Made by a program: the position numbers and the translations under genes. The notes under the pieces are model-generated. The model was given only the letters and a program-made list of their open reading frames with translations, did no database searches and had not been told where the DNA came from. A DNA stretch of 64,000 nucleotides, taken from assembly GCF_000006565.2 (NCBI RefSeq), contig NC_031476.1:1884458-1948457 (forward strand), in the 5' to 3' direction. Position 1 is the first letter of the stretch. Each line of letters starts with the position of its first letter. This document shows positions 10,723-20,860 of this stretch, one piece after another. The DNA comes from Toxoplasma gondii ME49. Lineage: Eukaryota > Apicomplexa > Conoidasida > Eucoccidiorida > Sarcocystidae.

Positions 10723-13700
10723 CATGTATGCATATATGTGTATGTAGACGTAAATATGTGTATTTTGGAGTTGTTTCTTCATGTGTATGTGAGCTTTTTG
10801 CGTTGTTTTAAGTCGGCATTTGTTTTCGAGAAGTGACGCTTTTTTCAGGAGCTCCATAGCGCGGTGGCCGGGCGACTGCGAACGATGCGCGATTGGGCGC
10901 GAGTCTCGAAGGAAAAGGAGGCTCTGGAGGAGGAAATGACGTCCACCATCCAAGCGTTTCAGAGTCAGATTGCAGGTAACAGAAGAGCGACGCGAGAACG
11001 AGGAATCTGAAGAGTCCGTTCTTCGCTGTGTCTCACTCGCGTGTATCCGGCAATGCGGGAGACGGCATGCCGAGGGGGAGGTGTATGCGGTGTCTCGAAG
11101 CGGGGACAGAGCAATTTTTTCAAAAGTTGACTTCGCACGAAGGAGAAAAAAAAGGCGTCCGGCGGTCTCCGAGGTGAAAGCATCGTCGGGATTTCGCGAA
11201 AAGCGGACGCGCTGGAAGATCCAGGAGAGAGGCACGAAGAGTGTCTGTCTCGTTTGTTGTTTTTCTTTGCTTTCGCCTGTCTTGACGTGGGTTTCCCCCT
11301 CGTCTTTTCCTTCTGCTCCTTAACTCCATTTTCTTCCTCGACCGGTTTCCTTTCTCTCTTCCTCGAAAGCTTCCTCCTCACTTCTTGCCACTCGCGTCTC
11401 CATTTCTGTCCATTTTCTCGCCATTTTCTGTCCATTTTTCTCGCGATTTCCTGTCCGATTTCCAGACCTCGCAAACGAGCAAGCTTCGACAGCGGCGCCG
11501 TCGGAGGGATCTTGTGGAAACTGGAATTCAAGGCTGCTGCAGATGACGGACGACATGCAGGCGGTTCGAGCACAGAATCGCGCCTACGTGGAGGAAATCG
11601 AACAGCTGAAAATCGCACAAAACGAGATGGTCATGCGCCTCGAAAACGTAGGACTCAAAAAACACCAGTCGGCTCCAGGGTCCTCACTGTTCCCTCGCAG
11701 GCGCACGCACTCACGCCTCGTTTCCTCTTTCCATTTCCTTCAGGCACTCCACAGAGCGCATGCTCAGCTGCAGTGTGCATGCAGGAATGCCGAGACTGGT
11801 CGCTATCCTGTGGGTGTCTGCTCCTGTCTCTCGTCGCTGCCTGTCTGAGTCCTCTGTGAGTGCTGGCCGCCGCCTTCGGACGTTGGCGTTGTTTTCGGCC
11901 GTTTCTCTCCTGCGTTCGGTGCCTGTCGTCTCTGCCCAGCTGCAGAGGAGAGGCGCATCGTCTGCGTAGTTTCTTCGAACTGTTCGAAAACGAGACGGCT
12001 CGAGTTTCACTGAGAGGCGAGACTGTCGCATGCGCGCCGCCTTCTGCTGGGTTGCAGGAGCGCCACACCTTCCAGGAACTGCTGAGCAAACGACTGGAGA
12101 CGCTCGTCGAGGAGAACCGACAGCTGCAAGCTGCGAACGAACAGCTGGGTTCCCGTCTGATCAAGCAGGTGCGATCCAGAAGCAAAGGCTCGAGAAATTC
12201 AGACGTCTGCTACACGTAGAAGATGAACCGAGCTCGACGCACCAGTGGATACGGGTGTCTGTACAGCCGCACAAATCTCTCTGAGGAGAGATGCAGATGT
12301 GTGTTTGTGTCCACCCCACGCGTTCATAGACATATATGCATTCACATATGTACTCACATATATATATAAATATATATGTAAATATATATATATATATATA
12401 TGTATATATATGGGTGTCTGCATGAGTCTACGTGGCTGTGCATTGTGGTGGGTTAACGTCGGTGAGGAGTGGGTGGGTGGTTGAGCGAAGCGAATAAAAA
12501 GGAATTTTCATCTGAATGTGAATTTCGTGCGTTCCGGTGTGAACATGTTTTCGAACTGTATGCAGTACGAACTGAACGCTTCTTTGTTTTTTTCTAGGCG
12601 GCAGAAGGAAGCGCGGGAGCTGGCGCGGGAGGCCTGGAGGCGCCGGAACGTCTGCAGGCGGAGCTGCGGCGCCTGAGGAGAGAGGTTGAAGAAGCTCACC
12701 TAGGAAAGGTACGACCGTGAAAAGAATAAAGCAAGAAACTACCTGGAAGCGAAGCTTAAGAAGTCGGGATCGGCGAAAAAGTGCAGAGGTGTGGAGTGAA
12801 GAATCCAGAAACGCATGCGAAGGAACCCCCCGGGAAACGAAGAAAAAGACACGAACGAGACAACGGACACAGGGATTTCGGAGGAAATATGGAACTGGTT
12901 TCCTTTGTTCTTTTCAGCATCAGCTGGCGCATGAGCTGGAGGAGATGAAGGCGACGGCGGCGAGAGAGAGGCAAGAGAAGGAGGCTGCACTCGCCAGTGT
13001 GCAAGACGGTCTCGTTCACATGAAAGCGCGCTACGACTGCCTGCTGGAGGAAATGGTACGCTTGCAGACAGCAACATTCCGCGCTTTCGCATTCGCAGGT
13101 TACCTGTCAAGTTACAGAACTGGACTTTGCAGTGATCTTCTTTTCTCGTTCGAATATTTAGCGCAGAGGACGAACGAGCGGGGAAGAACAAGAGAGAAAG
13201 AGAGCGGAAAGAGTGAGAAGGCGAGGACAGGAGCAAACTTGGAAGGAGCAGTGAAATGGGTCCCCGTTTTGTGTGAATCTGTCGGTCTGTTAAGCGAGGC
13301 AGGAGACGTTCAAGGCTTCTTTTTGATTGTCTCTCTGCGTTTTTCGCGTCCTTCCGTGTTTTCTGCAGCAAGCGCTTCGGGAGTCTCGGGACTCTGCTGA
13401 AGAAGGCGTCTCGCAGAAAGTAAAAGTGTATGAGGATTTGCTGCTCTCCCGCGAGACGCAGTGTAGCGAGCAGACGAAGCAGCTGGAGGCGGCTCGGGAG
13501 GAGTTGTCGGAGCTGCAGGCCGAACGGAATCGCCTGAAAAAAGTTCTTGAATCTCTCACGAGAGGTGCGACAAAGCCTTTTTCTTTCAGAAAGGCAAGAA
13601 CTGGTTTTTCGTTGCTGGAAGTTGTTGATTTTTCAACCTTTTTTTCGGGTGAAAGTGTGGTTTTCCCGTCGCAGACATGGAGAATTCTAGGAGTTTCCCT

Positions 13701-15359
13701 GTGTCCAGACAACGCGTCTTTCTCTCTCCCCCGATCCTGCACATCCTGCAAGGGTGCCGTTTTCGAGGGTGGTGAGATCCGCCGGAAGACTCCAGACGGC
13801 TGCTTGCGAAGCGAATAGATGCGCATGTGAGAAGCGTAAAGGCGGTGTCGGCTGCGGCCGCGCTTCTCTTCAGAGACGTTTCCTCGCAGTCGTGGATAGG
13901 TCGTTCTTGTCTCCGACTGTTTTCTTCAGACTTAGAGAAGTCGCGTGCAGCTCTCGATGCTGCGGCTGCCAGGCAACAGACGTAAGTCGAAGCAGAGAAG
14001 CCCCCAGAGAAGAAAACAAAGAACAGAGAGAACGAAGAGCGCTCGGGAGAGAGGACGCCAGAGACACGAAAGCGGTGGAGAGAAGGAAAGGCAGAGAGGA
14101 GCGGCAAAGAAAACGAGGACAACAGGGGAGAGACTGCGGTGGAGATGAGGTGTGGGGGCCAAGGCTCCTTTTCACGAGAGAGAGTGTCTCGCCTATGGAG
14201 AAGAGATTTGCGAAGCTGGTCTGGCGTCGCGCCGCGTCAAACTGCATGCGCGCGGTTGTCCGTCGAACTGCATGCATGTTTTTTTCGCCAGGGTGGCTTC
14301 GGAGAAGCAGCAACTGGAGATTCGTCTCGCTGAGGTAGTGCAGCGGCAGCAGAGACAGGAGCAGCTCAGCTCTCGAGAAGAACAACTGAAGCAGCAAGAG
14401 AGCTTGCGGCGCGTGCAGGAGGCGCAGCGGCGGGCAGACGAGGTGTCTAGACAGCTGGAGGAGACGCGGAAGGCGCTGCAGCAGGAACAGCAAGGTCGCA
14501 TGCTTCAGCAGCAGCGCGCAGACGCTGGCAGCCAGCAGCTGGCGGCAGTGCAAAGCAGACTGACTGAGAAGGACGCGCAGCTCGCGCAAATGAAGGCCGA
14601 AATCGAACAGCTGCGGTCTCAGGCGCGGTGAGGAAAGAATGTCACGAGAAGCGCCCAGAGACGACGCGCCGAACTCGCAGTTCCAAGATACAGCTCAAAA
14701 GAGACTCACGGCCAGCACAGACACCCTTATGGAGTCTGCTTGCATGCGCCAATAAACAGATGCTGCGCTTTCAAGAGAGGGCGGACGCCATAGGGGTCTT
14801 CACAGTTAACGCATATATCTGTAGATGCACATGCATATATATATATATATATATGTATCTTCATATATACCTATATATAGATATTTATAGACATATACAT
14901 GTATATATATACATATATGTGTGTAGAGAGAGAGATGCAGATAGAGCGAAGCATGTATATACATGTATGAGTATGTAGTGGAGTGTAGGTTGCGAGCGCA
15001 GATGGATCCTGGACAGCTCTGAAGATGTTTTGAGAGGTGTGTGGATTGTATTGCAAGGCCGGGACCGGAGAGCGAAAGTGCAGGCGAGGGAGAAGAACAT
15101 TTGCTGCGAGCGAAGGTGACGGAGTTGACGGACGTTCTCGCTCGACAGGAAGAAGAAATGCGAAGGCTGAAGGTGCGTCGCGGCTCCAGAGAGGCATTTC
15201 CCCCTCTTCTTTCAGACTTCTCAGGCAGCTGAAGCTGGATTTCTGGGCCGCAGGTCTCGTGCTCTTCGGTTCTGCCTCTGCACGATACGGATCGCTGTCT
15301 GTCGCTGGGGTCTCCGGCCATCGTTCGCACACAATTCTACATCTGAATATAAATAAATA

Positions 15360-15402
<43 letters not shown>

Positions 15403-16844
15403 GGATATGTAAATCGATGTAAAGTGTGTGGATGTGTTGCGGCTTTCGAATTTTCTTTTTGCTGGCCGATCGACCGCATTGGTGAGTCTGTTTTCTGCTG
15501 TTTCCCCCGTTCCTTGTTCATCCGTGTGTCTGTGCGAATGCGTGAGCCTGTGGAGAGTATCTCAGAGTCGTTGCCTCTCAGATTTTGTTTTTCCGGCTTT
15601 CAGATGCGTTGAGAAAGCGTTGAGCCAGCTAGTTTTAGTTCAGTATATAAAGGTCGAGTCGTATGGACCAATAGACTACAGAGGGAGTTCGCTTCGTGCT
15701 CGCTCTGCTTTCTCTCCCTCTGCAGTCGACGCATCGCGTTCTGCCTCTCTGTGGTTCATTTGTGGTTCTCCGCGACGATCACCGTAGTCTTCTTCCCTAT
15801 GGGTGCTTGAACTCGTGTTACATCAAGAAGGTTCCGAGACTGTCCTCACTCACGCGACTGCAAGGCGTTGTCGCTTTGTTCTTTCTTCGGTGAGACAAGT
15901 CAGGGCAGCGACTTTCTTTCGCCGCGTCACATGTCTTTCGTCCACGCGCGTACGTCTCCGGTAGCCGCGCCGTTTCGAACGTTTTTGCCTGGAGGTTTTT
16001 GCGGGTCTTCGTGGTTTTCAGGACGAGAGCTCGACGCTGAAGACTCGCCTGATAAAGCTCACGAAGGCAAACACGTAGGACTTTCTTCAGAGCAAGTCCC
16101 GACAGGATTTCTCGTTCGATCTCTCCGCCGCTCCTCGCATGCTCTGCAACGCCAGCAGCTACGCGAGACTTGCAGAGGGTACAGGGGGGTGGGGGGGCGT
16201 TCGACCGATGCTGTGGCGGAGGGAGTTCGGCCAACGACGACTGGAGACTTGCGACCGGCCAACTCCTCCGCGTAAACAGAAAGAGAAAGCTGCGTATCTC
16301 GCCGAGAAGACTGCGGTCTTTTGCTGGAGCCGGAGAAATGCAGACTCCGGGAGACGTCCTCTCCGTCGAAAGAAATCTCCAAATCTCCCAGACAGCTCGA
16401 GGAGCAGCACTGGACTTCTCGAGTCGACGGACGCTGGAGAAAATCGGACTCTGCTCCGAGGAAAGCCTCTGCAGACACCAAATGCCACAAAAGACAGAGC
16501 TGCATGCGAAGGATACGCATCTCTATTTATCGACATACGTACACATCTACGCATACGCATATGTTTATGTATGTTGATGTGAAGGTAGACATACGTACAC
16601 ACATATAGGGCTCGTCGAGTGCTCGGACTGAGGAAGAGGTGAAGCGTTGCTGGGCGCAAGAAGATGCGTGGAGGAAGTGAGGCTGAATACGCCGCGACTT
16701 TTCAAAAGAAATGTCCTATTTGAAACGCATGCAAGAAGCGTCTGCATGCATGTGAGCCACCGTGGATAGCCGTCTGCTCTCGCACAGAGGCGTGCGGTGA
16801 ACGCGGCAGCTCTGAAAGCTCGGAAAATCGTTTTCTTTCACTGA
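4980..16844 (+). CDS. A9/AIR9-like repeat, PH-like, coiled-coil protein (19 exons)
   Basis: Exons: 4980-5388, 5754-6125, 6732-6825, 7191-7299, 7878-8112, 8968-9098, 9556-9700, 10287-10333, 10849-10975, 11466-11647, 12058-12168, 12598-12708, 12918-13055, 13369-13564, 13930-13981, 14292-14627, 15058-15172, 16022-16074, 16790-16844. They total 3018 nt (1005 aa plus stop), and every junction keeps phase. Residues 1-260 have no recognised domain (start MALFRGCSNVIDESLDEFL). Residues about 262-330 (YRWRRVFPNG, then YFISADDIGCKVQVTCSCP) match the A9 repeat of AIR9-type microtubule-associated proteins: aromatic/Trp strand, Y-x-x-x-x-x-D-I-G, then C-x-C-P. Residues about 330-500 (REFFVYVNHEEVVI, PKRFTVALSEEKVFVLD, RDLVAVTLRSF) resemble the PH-like segment following A9 repeats. 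Residues about 500-1005 are almost continuous coiled coil rich in E/Q/R/L. A cytoskeletal, centrosomal or pellicle role is inferred, not shown. Weakest calls: donor at 7300 (GTCGAC), acceptors at 15058 and 16790, and the last exon. Confidence 0.82.
5389..5430 (+). other. G-run with G-quadruplex potential at start of intron 1
   Basis: Directly after the intron 1 donor (GTACTT at 5389) comes a run of 14 G, then A, five G, AC, five G, T and GG. This has the composition of a potential G-quadruplex in the nascent transcript, next to a 5' splice site. Function is unknown; it could be a simple mutation-prone homopolymer. Confidence 0.6.
6533..6634. repeat. TA/TATACA microsatellite in intron 2 of gene 2
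   Basis: About 100 bp of alternating TA interrupted by ACA and GTA steps, inside the 6126-6731 intron of the coiled-coil gene. Confidence 0.9.
6963..7034. repeat. TA microsatellite ending in TGCATGCATGCATG, intron 3 of gene 2
   Basis: A (TA)n tract followed by TATG steps runs into three overlapping TGCATG palindromes at about 7021-7034, inside the 6826-7190 intron. Confidence 0.85.
7755..7845. repeat. 22-bp perfect palindrome and second TGCATGCA cluster, intron 4 of gene 2
   Basis: 7755-7776 is a perfect 22-bp palindrome centred on three overlapping TGCATGC units flanked by ACAAA/TTTGT arms. A second TGCATGCATGCA lies at 7834-7845. TGCATGC is a known recognition core for some ApiAP2 DNA-binding proteins; binding here is not shown. 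Confidence 0.85.
8493..8851. repeat. TA/TATG microsatellites in intron 5 of gene 2
   Basis: Several AT tracts lie in the 8113-8967 intron, including a pure TA run of about 54 bp at 8786-8839, the longest uninterrupted dinucleotide run I see in the window. Confidence 0.9.
10457..10735. repeat. TA/TACA microsatellites in intron 8 of gene 2
   Basis: Two AT tracts (about 10457-10490 and 10661-10735) joined by TATG/TATC-rich sequence, within the 10334-10848 intron. Confidence 0.88.
12358..12411. repeat. TA/TAAA microsatellite in intron 11 of gene 2
   Basis: About 54 bp of TA with TAAA interruptions within the 12169-12597 intron. Confidence 0.88.
14833..14905. repeat. TA/TATG microsatellite in intron 16 of gene 2
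   Basis: A TA-rich tract inside the 14628-15057 intron, with TATACA and TATAGA variants. Confidence 0.88.
15348..15405. repeat. TAAA/TA microsatellite in intron 17 of gene 2
   Basis: Short TAAA steps pass into a TA run of about 34 bp, inside the 15173-16021 intron. Confidence 0.88.
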
Positions 16845-16917
16845 CACTCGACCAGAAAACTCACCCTCGCAAAAGATATACAAAGTGGATCATACATTCA
16901 TATACATACATATGCGT

Positions 16918-16920
<3 letters not shown>

Positions 16921-16954
<34 letters not shown>

Positions 16955-16974
16955 GATATATATTTATAGATATG
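16921..16974. repeat. TA/TAGA microsatellite downstream of gene 2
   Basis: A TA run followed by TATAGATATATATTTATAGA-type steps, about 80 bp past the stop codon of the coiled-coil gene, probably in its 3' UTR. Confidence 0.85.
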
Positions 16975-17704
16975 TGCATATGCATATGTGTATTTGGATG
17001 TATGTTTTATGTATGGGGACCATTGGTCTGGGTGTTGCTTTCTGCTTGGTTGTTCTTTCGTTTTTCTGACGGGAGAGAAGTCTCGGTGAGGACAGTGAGC
17101 GCGGCTGTCTGTCGTGCGAGTTGGATGCAGGCGCTCTTGTGGGAAGTGTGTTGTTTCCATGGGGTTTCTTCGTTTTTTTTTCGTTTCCTTTTGGTTTTGG
17201 AGTTTTGGAGTCGCGTGCTTTTGCTCGCTCTTACAACAGGTTTGTCTCGCTTCTTCGCACGCTCCCGAAGTCGCTTAGCAGGTCCAGTGTGCGTTGTTTT
17301 TTCGTAGTTTTTCTGGCTGCTTCTTCTCGTCTCTCATGTTACAAAGTGCATGCGGTGCCGTCTGCCGGCCGCTGCTGCCAGCGCGGGACCTAGACGGTCT
17401 TGAGGAGAACTGAAGCGTTTTCTCTCTGTGTGGATGAAACTGAAGAAAGTCTTTTTTCGCGCGGAAAAGCCACAGAGCTGTGCGGCCGAACAGCAGAGAA
17501 CGGAGCTCTGAAAGCGTGAGAGGCCACAGAGGCGATTCGTGGACAGCGAGAGTTCGACGCACATCCCCGAACTTTTTTCGCCATCTCTTCCGGTGTATCT
17601 GCTGCTGCGCACGGACTTGATTAAAAACAAAGACGCTCAAGATCTAATCCAGTTCAACTCGCACGATACACTCTTCAGAAGTGGGGTGTCAAGACACATG
17701 CGTA

Positions 17705-17706
<2 letters not shown>

Positions 17707-17751
<45 letters not shown>

Positions 17752-17771
17752 TGTGTGTATCTATATATAAA
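17707..17771. repeat. TA microsatellite between genes 2 and 3
   Basis: A nearly pure TA run at 17707-17748 followed by TATC/TATAAATA steps, in non-coding DNA. Confidence 0.88.
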
Positions 17772-19741
17772 TATGGTGATGTATAAAGATACCCAGAGTG
17801 AGGAAAAGAGGCAAAGTTGGCAAGCTGTCGGCGACACGCCCCGCGACTGTACGTGAAAATTACACAACGGCGGCAGACATGCCGGGGATAAGAGGCCAGG
17901 TCCCGTTGGAGGTTGAACTGTTTTCTAGTTCCTGATGAGTAGATGCTGCAAATGCTACACCGCGGATTCCCAGAAATTCTTTTTTTTTCTTATTGGAGTT
18001 GTCCGGTTTGGGACGGAATGGCTTCTTCAATGTACCCAGTGGCGCGAGGTCCACCGAAACTCGAGCACGTGAAGAAGGGGAGAGAAAGCGGGGAGGATAT
18101 GGGTGAGCTCATGTTCGACAAAAAGGGGGAATATTGCCCGTGAAAGAGCAGGCGACCTGCAGTCATCGAGATCCTGCGACGAACCCAACTAGCGAAGGCG
18201 TCCATTAACTGAACTTCGATTGGTGGCGTCTGTCTCTCGCGACTGGAGACCTATTTCCCTGCACGAACGAACTACTCTGTGGTCGGATCCGAAGAAGCAG
18301 AGGTAAAGAAACCCAAGAAACTCGACAAACGAACACTGGAAGCATCCAAACGACAGAAAAGAGTGGTGTAGCATGTCAAATTTCGTGGATTTCAACAGCC
18401 TACGACGTCAAAAACGGATAAACTCTACAGCGTTGTGCTAGGTAGCCGGGAGTCCAACGCGCGGTGCATGCTCCCCAGAAACAGTTAGACCGGAAAGCTG
18501 CGACAGAGAAAGCCTTTTCGAGATGACTGCACACCAGCAGTGAAATGTCAAACACGCGACTTTCACGTCTTCCCAATCTTCGTGGATGGGTAGGCGCGGT
18601 GCAAGCAGCGCATCCTCAGAGCGTCTCCCTTCTGGGCGAGATGCGAAGACGAGCAGGCTGGAAACTGTGTGTGGTCGCGGAAGGTTGTCCCCGCTTCCGA
18701 GATTTGAGGCGGCAGTTCAAAAGGTACCCCTCTCCGGGTGTAACGGCACCTCACCATGTCGACGGCTCTGGAAACTCTACACGAAAACGAGGAGCGCCGA
18801 CGGGCGCCGCGCGAGGCCAGGCTCCAGTTGCTCGGTCGTTTCGCGTGCATCGACTCGGGAACTCGCAGAATGCAATGCGGCAAACGCAAAAGAAAACGAC
18901 CATCGTGCGGGGGTGGACAAGCTCTAAAGACGTAGGAGAAAACAGCAATACATGTGTGCAGGATCAGTGCCATCGCTCGAAAATACTGGTCTCTAAGAAC
19001 TGTCGGCTTTACTGCGGTGTCTGTGCTGCGAATGTCAGTCCTTGTTGAGCGTGCACTAGTCGCTGTTTTGGGCTGTCGCCAACAAGCATGTGCGGCTGTC
19101 GAAAGAACCGCAAAAATCCCAACACGTCCAAATGTGTTTCGTTTCTCGACCCTCTGCCAAAGGGTGGGCGTAAAAAAGGTAAGTTGGACTCGTCCGTTGG
19201 GACTCCGGCACTGACAGAAAAGAAAAACGAGTGGATGCCTTTTAAACCGAGCACCTGCGGAGACGCGAGACAAATACAGAAACGGTTGACAAACAGACCA
19301 AGCCAAAACCGGGTGTCTGTACGCCCGACGCACGCGCCCCGCACACACCTGACTCTCACATTCGAGACAAGGGAAATCGCCGACTTCCCCGTAGCAAACA
19401 AGCTGGTCTGCTTTTTTTAGTGTTTTCCGACGGGGGCGTGTGGCGAAAAAGAAAAACTGAATGTGACAGACGCATTCGACCCTTTCTCTCGAACAACGAA
19501 AACGACCTTTGCTGTCGCATCGCAAACACAGGGGCAAACGCTGAGAAGCGCAGCTGCTAAAGGTTGCAGCGACGCCTCAGCAGTCCATCTCCAAACGACT
19601 GACATAAGCGGACATACGGATACGTAAACGTACGAAAACCAAGCGACAGCTCTCGATACTTTCACTAAACAGACACCTTCGACGCGAGTGAAACGGGGCC
19701 TCCAACGTTGGGTCCGCATTACACGCCTCTCCGGGACGGCA

Positions 19742-19755
19742 GGTGTACGTACACC
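19742..19755. promoter_or_regulatory. 14-bp palindrome GGTGTACGTACACC
   Basis: A perfect 14-bp palindrome in the convergent intergenic region, about 1.1 kb beyond the end of the RING gene. The same motif or one-step variants recur elsewhere in the window (20847, 38075, 40174, 40455, and shorter cores at 20374, 22602, 35580, 60049). Confidence 0.6.
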
Positions 19756-20846
19756 GGAAGACCTGCCGCCACCGAACTTGGAAGCAAGCGCTTGCACAGG
19801 ACGCGGGCGAACCGCCGCGAGTCCACCCAACGGAGTCCACAGAAACACTAGAACTGAATTCCTTCGAACTGAATTTATCCGAACGCACGCGAAACCAACG
19901 GCCTGTCCTGACGAAGCGAGCAGCGACCGCAGGTAGCTTCTGTACGCCCACCTGCTTGTGCGGCGTTTATACAGAGGAGTGTAATATCCACATGCGTGCA
20001 CGTGTAGATGGAGGCGCGCATGCCGCAAAAAACACACACTCGAGTGTGCGTGTGTACAAAGGCAACTGGCGGCGAACGCCTGTTACATCTGGAAACGTGA
20101 CGCGAAGCTTCAGAGATCACGCGAGAAACAGACGGAACAGAGAACTCGAACTTCAACTTGGGCACATCTCAGGGCGTCGATCCCAGTCCTCTCCACCAAG
20201 TCTCTTGTTTCGTTTTTAGTTCCCTCCACCCTACGAGGCCTTGTCCGCGCTACCTGTTCTTTCTGTCGGCGTCGCTATTCGCGATCCAGAACCGCCGCAC
20301 TCAAACGCCTCGGGGCAGGAATACGGAAAGTCTCACATTCTCGTCGCCACATGCAGTTCCGTTCTTCGTCGGATGTACGTACACTGCACAGGCTCGCACA
20401 AGACACCCTTTCTCGCAGGTCTTCCTGCGTAGTCGTTGCCCGATTTTCTTACGTTTTGGAAATATGTTTCTTCGAAAGCACTCGATCGCACCGCAAGCGG
20501 CTACGCTCGCCTTCTCCCCGGCCCAGTCGTCACTGGACCGGCACAGAGTGCAGCCTTCTGTCTCGCGATTCACGACCAACGTTTCTCACCGTTCAAGACA
20601 CCACTTGGTGTGAGCCAGTGTCCCACTGCCGTCCTGTCACTACACACAGGCAGACCCTATCATCGTGGGAGTCTCCGTCCTCGTCTGCGGCAATCCCTTG
20701 CATGTCTCTTTCTCCTTCTTCTCCGAAAAATTGCAGACACCGAGGGCGTTCCTCTTGACACCAATTCCTTTCTCCCTAGTCCTCGTCCTCCAGTGCAAGG
20801 CTCTGCACCCCGGGAGCGGCTGGCGGGTCGCCATGAGTCCGGCCGC

Positions 20847-20860
20847 GGTGTACATACACC
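20847..20860. promoter_or_regulatory. GGTGTACATACACC motif directly after the RING gene stop
   Basis: This near-palindrome occupies the 14 bases immediately 3' of the TAA of the minus-strand RING gene (stop at 20861-20863). It could be an mRNA 3' UTR element or a DNA-binding site; the abutment to the stop codon may be chance. Confidence 0.5.

Larger units (their letters stand above)
16845..20860. other. convergent intergenic region between genes 2 and 3
   Basis: Genes 2 (plus) and 3 (minus) end toward each other, so this 4-kb interval should hold both 3' UTRs. It carries TA microsatellites at 16921-16974 and 17707-17748, and the 14-bp palindrome at 19742-19755. Open frames such as 18563-19537 minus and 19417-20037 minus lack domains, splice partners and plausible composition, so I do not call them. 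Confidence 0.5.

Noticed and set aside
18563..19537. 324-codon minus-strand frame in the convergent intergenic region
   Set aside because: Composition and lack of splice partners or domains suggest a chance frame.
19417..20037. 206-codon minus-strand frame
   Set aside because: Overlaps other frames, no recognised motif, contains the 14-bp palindrome, and is probably non-coding.
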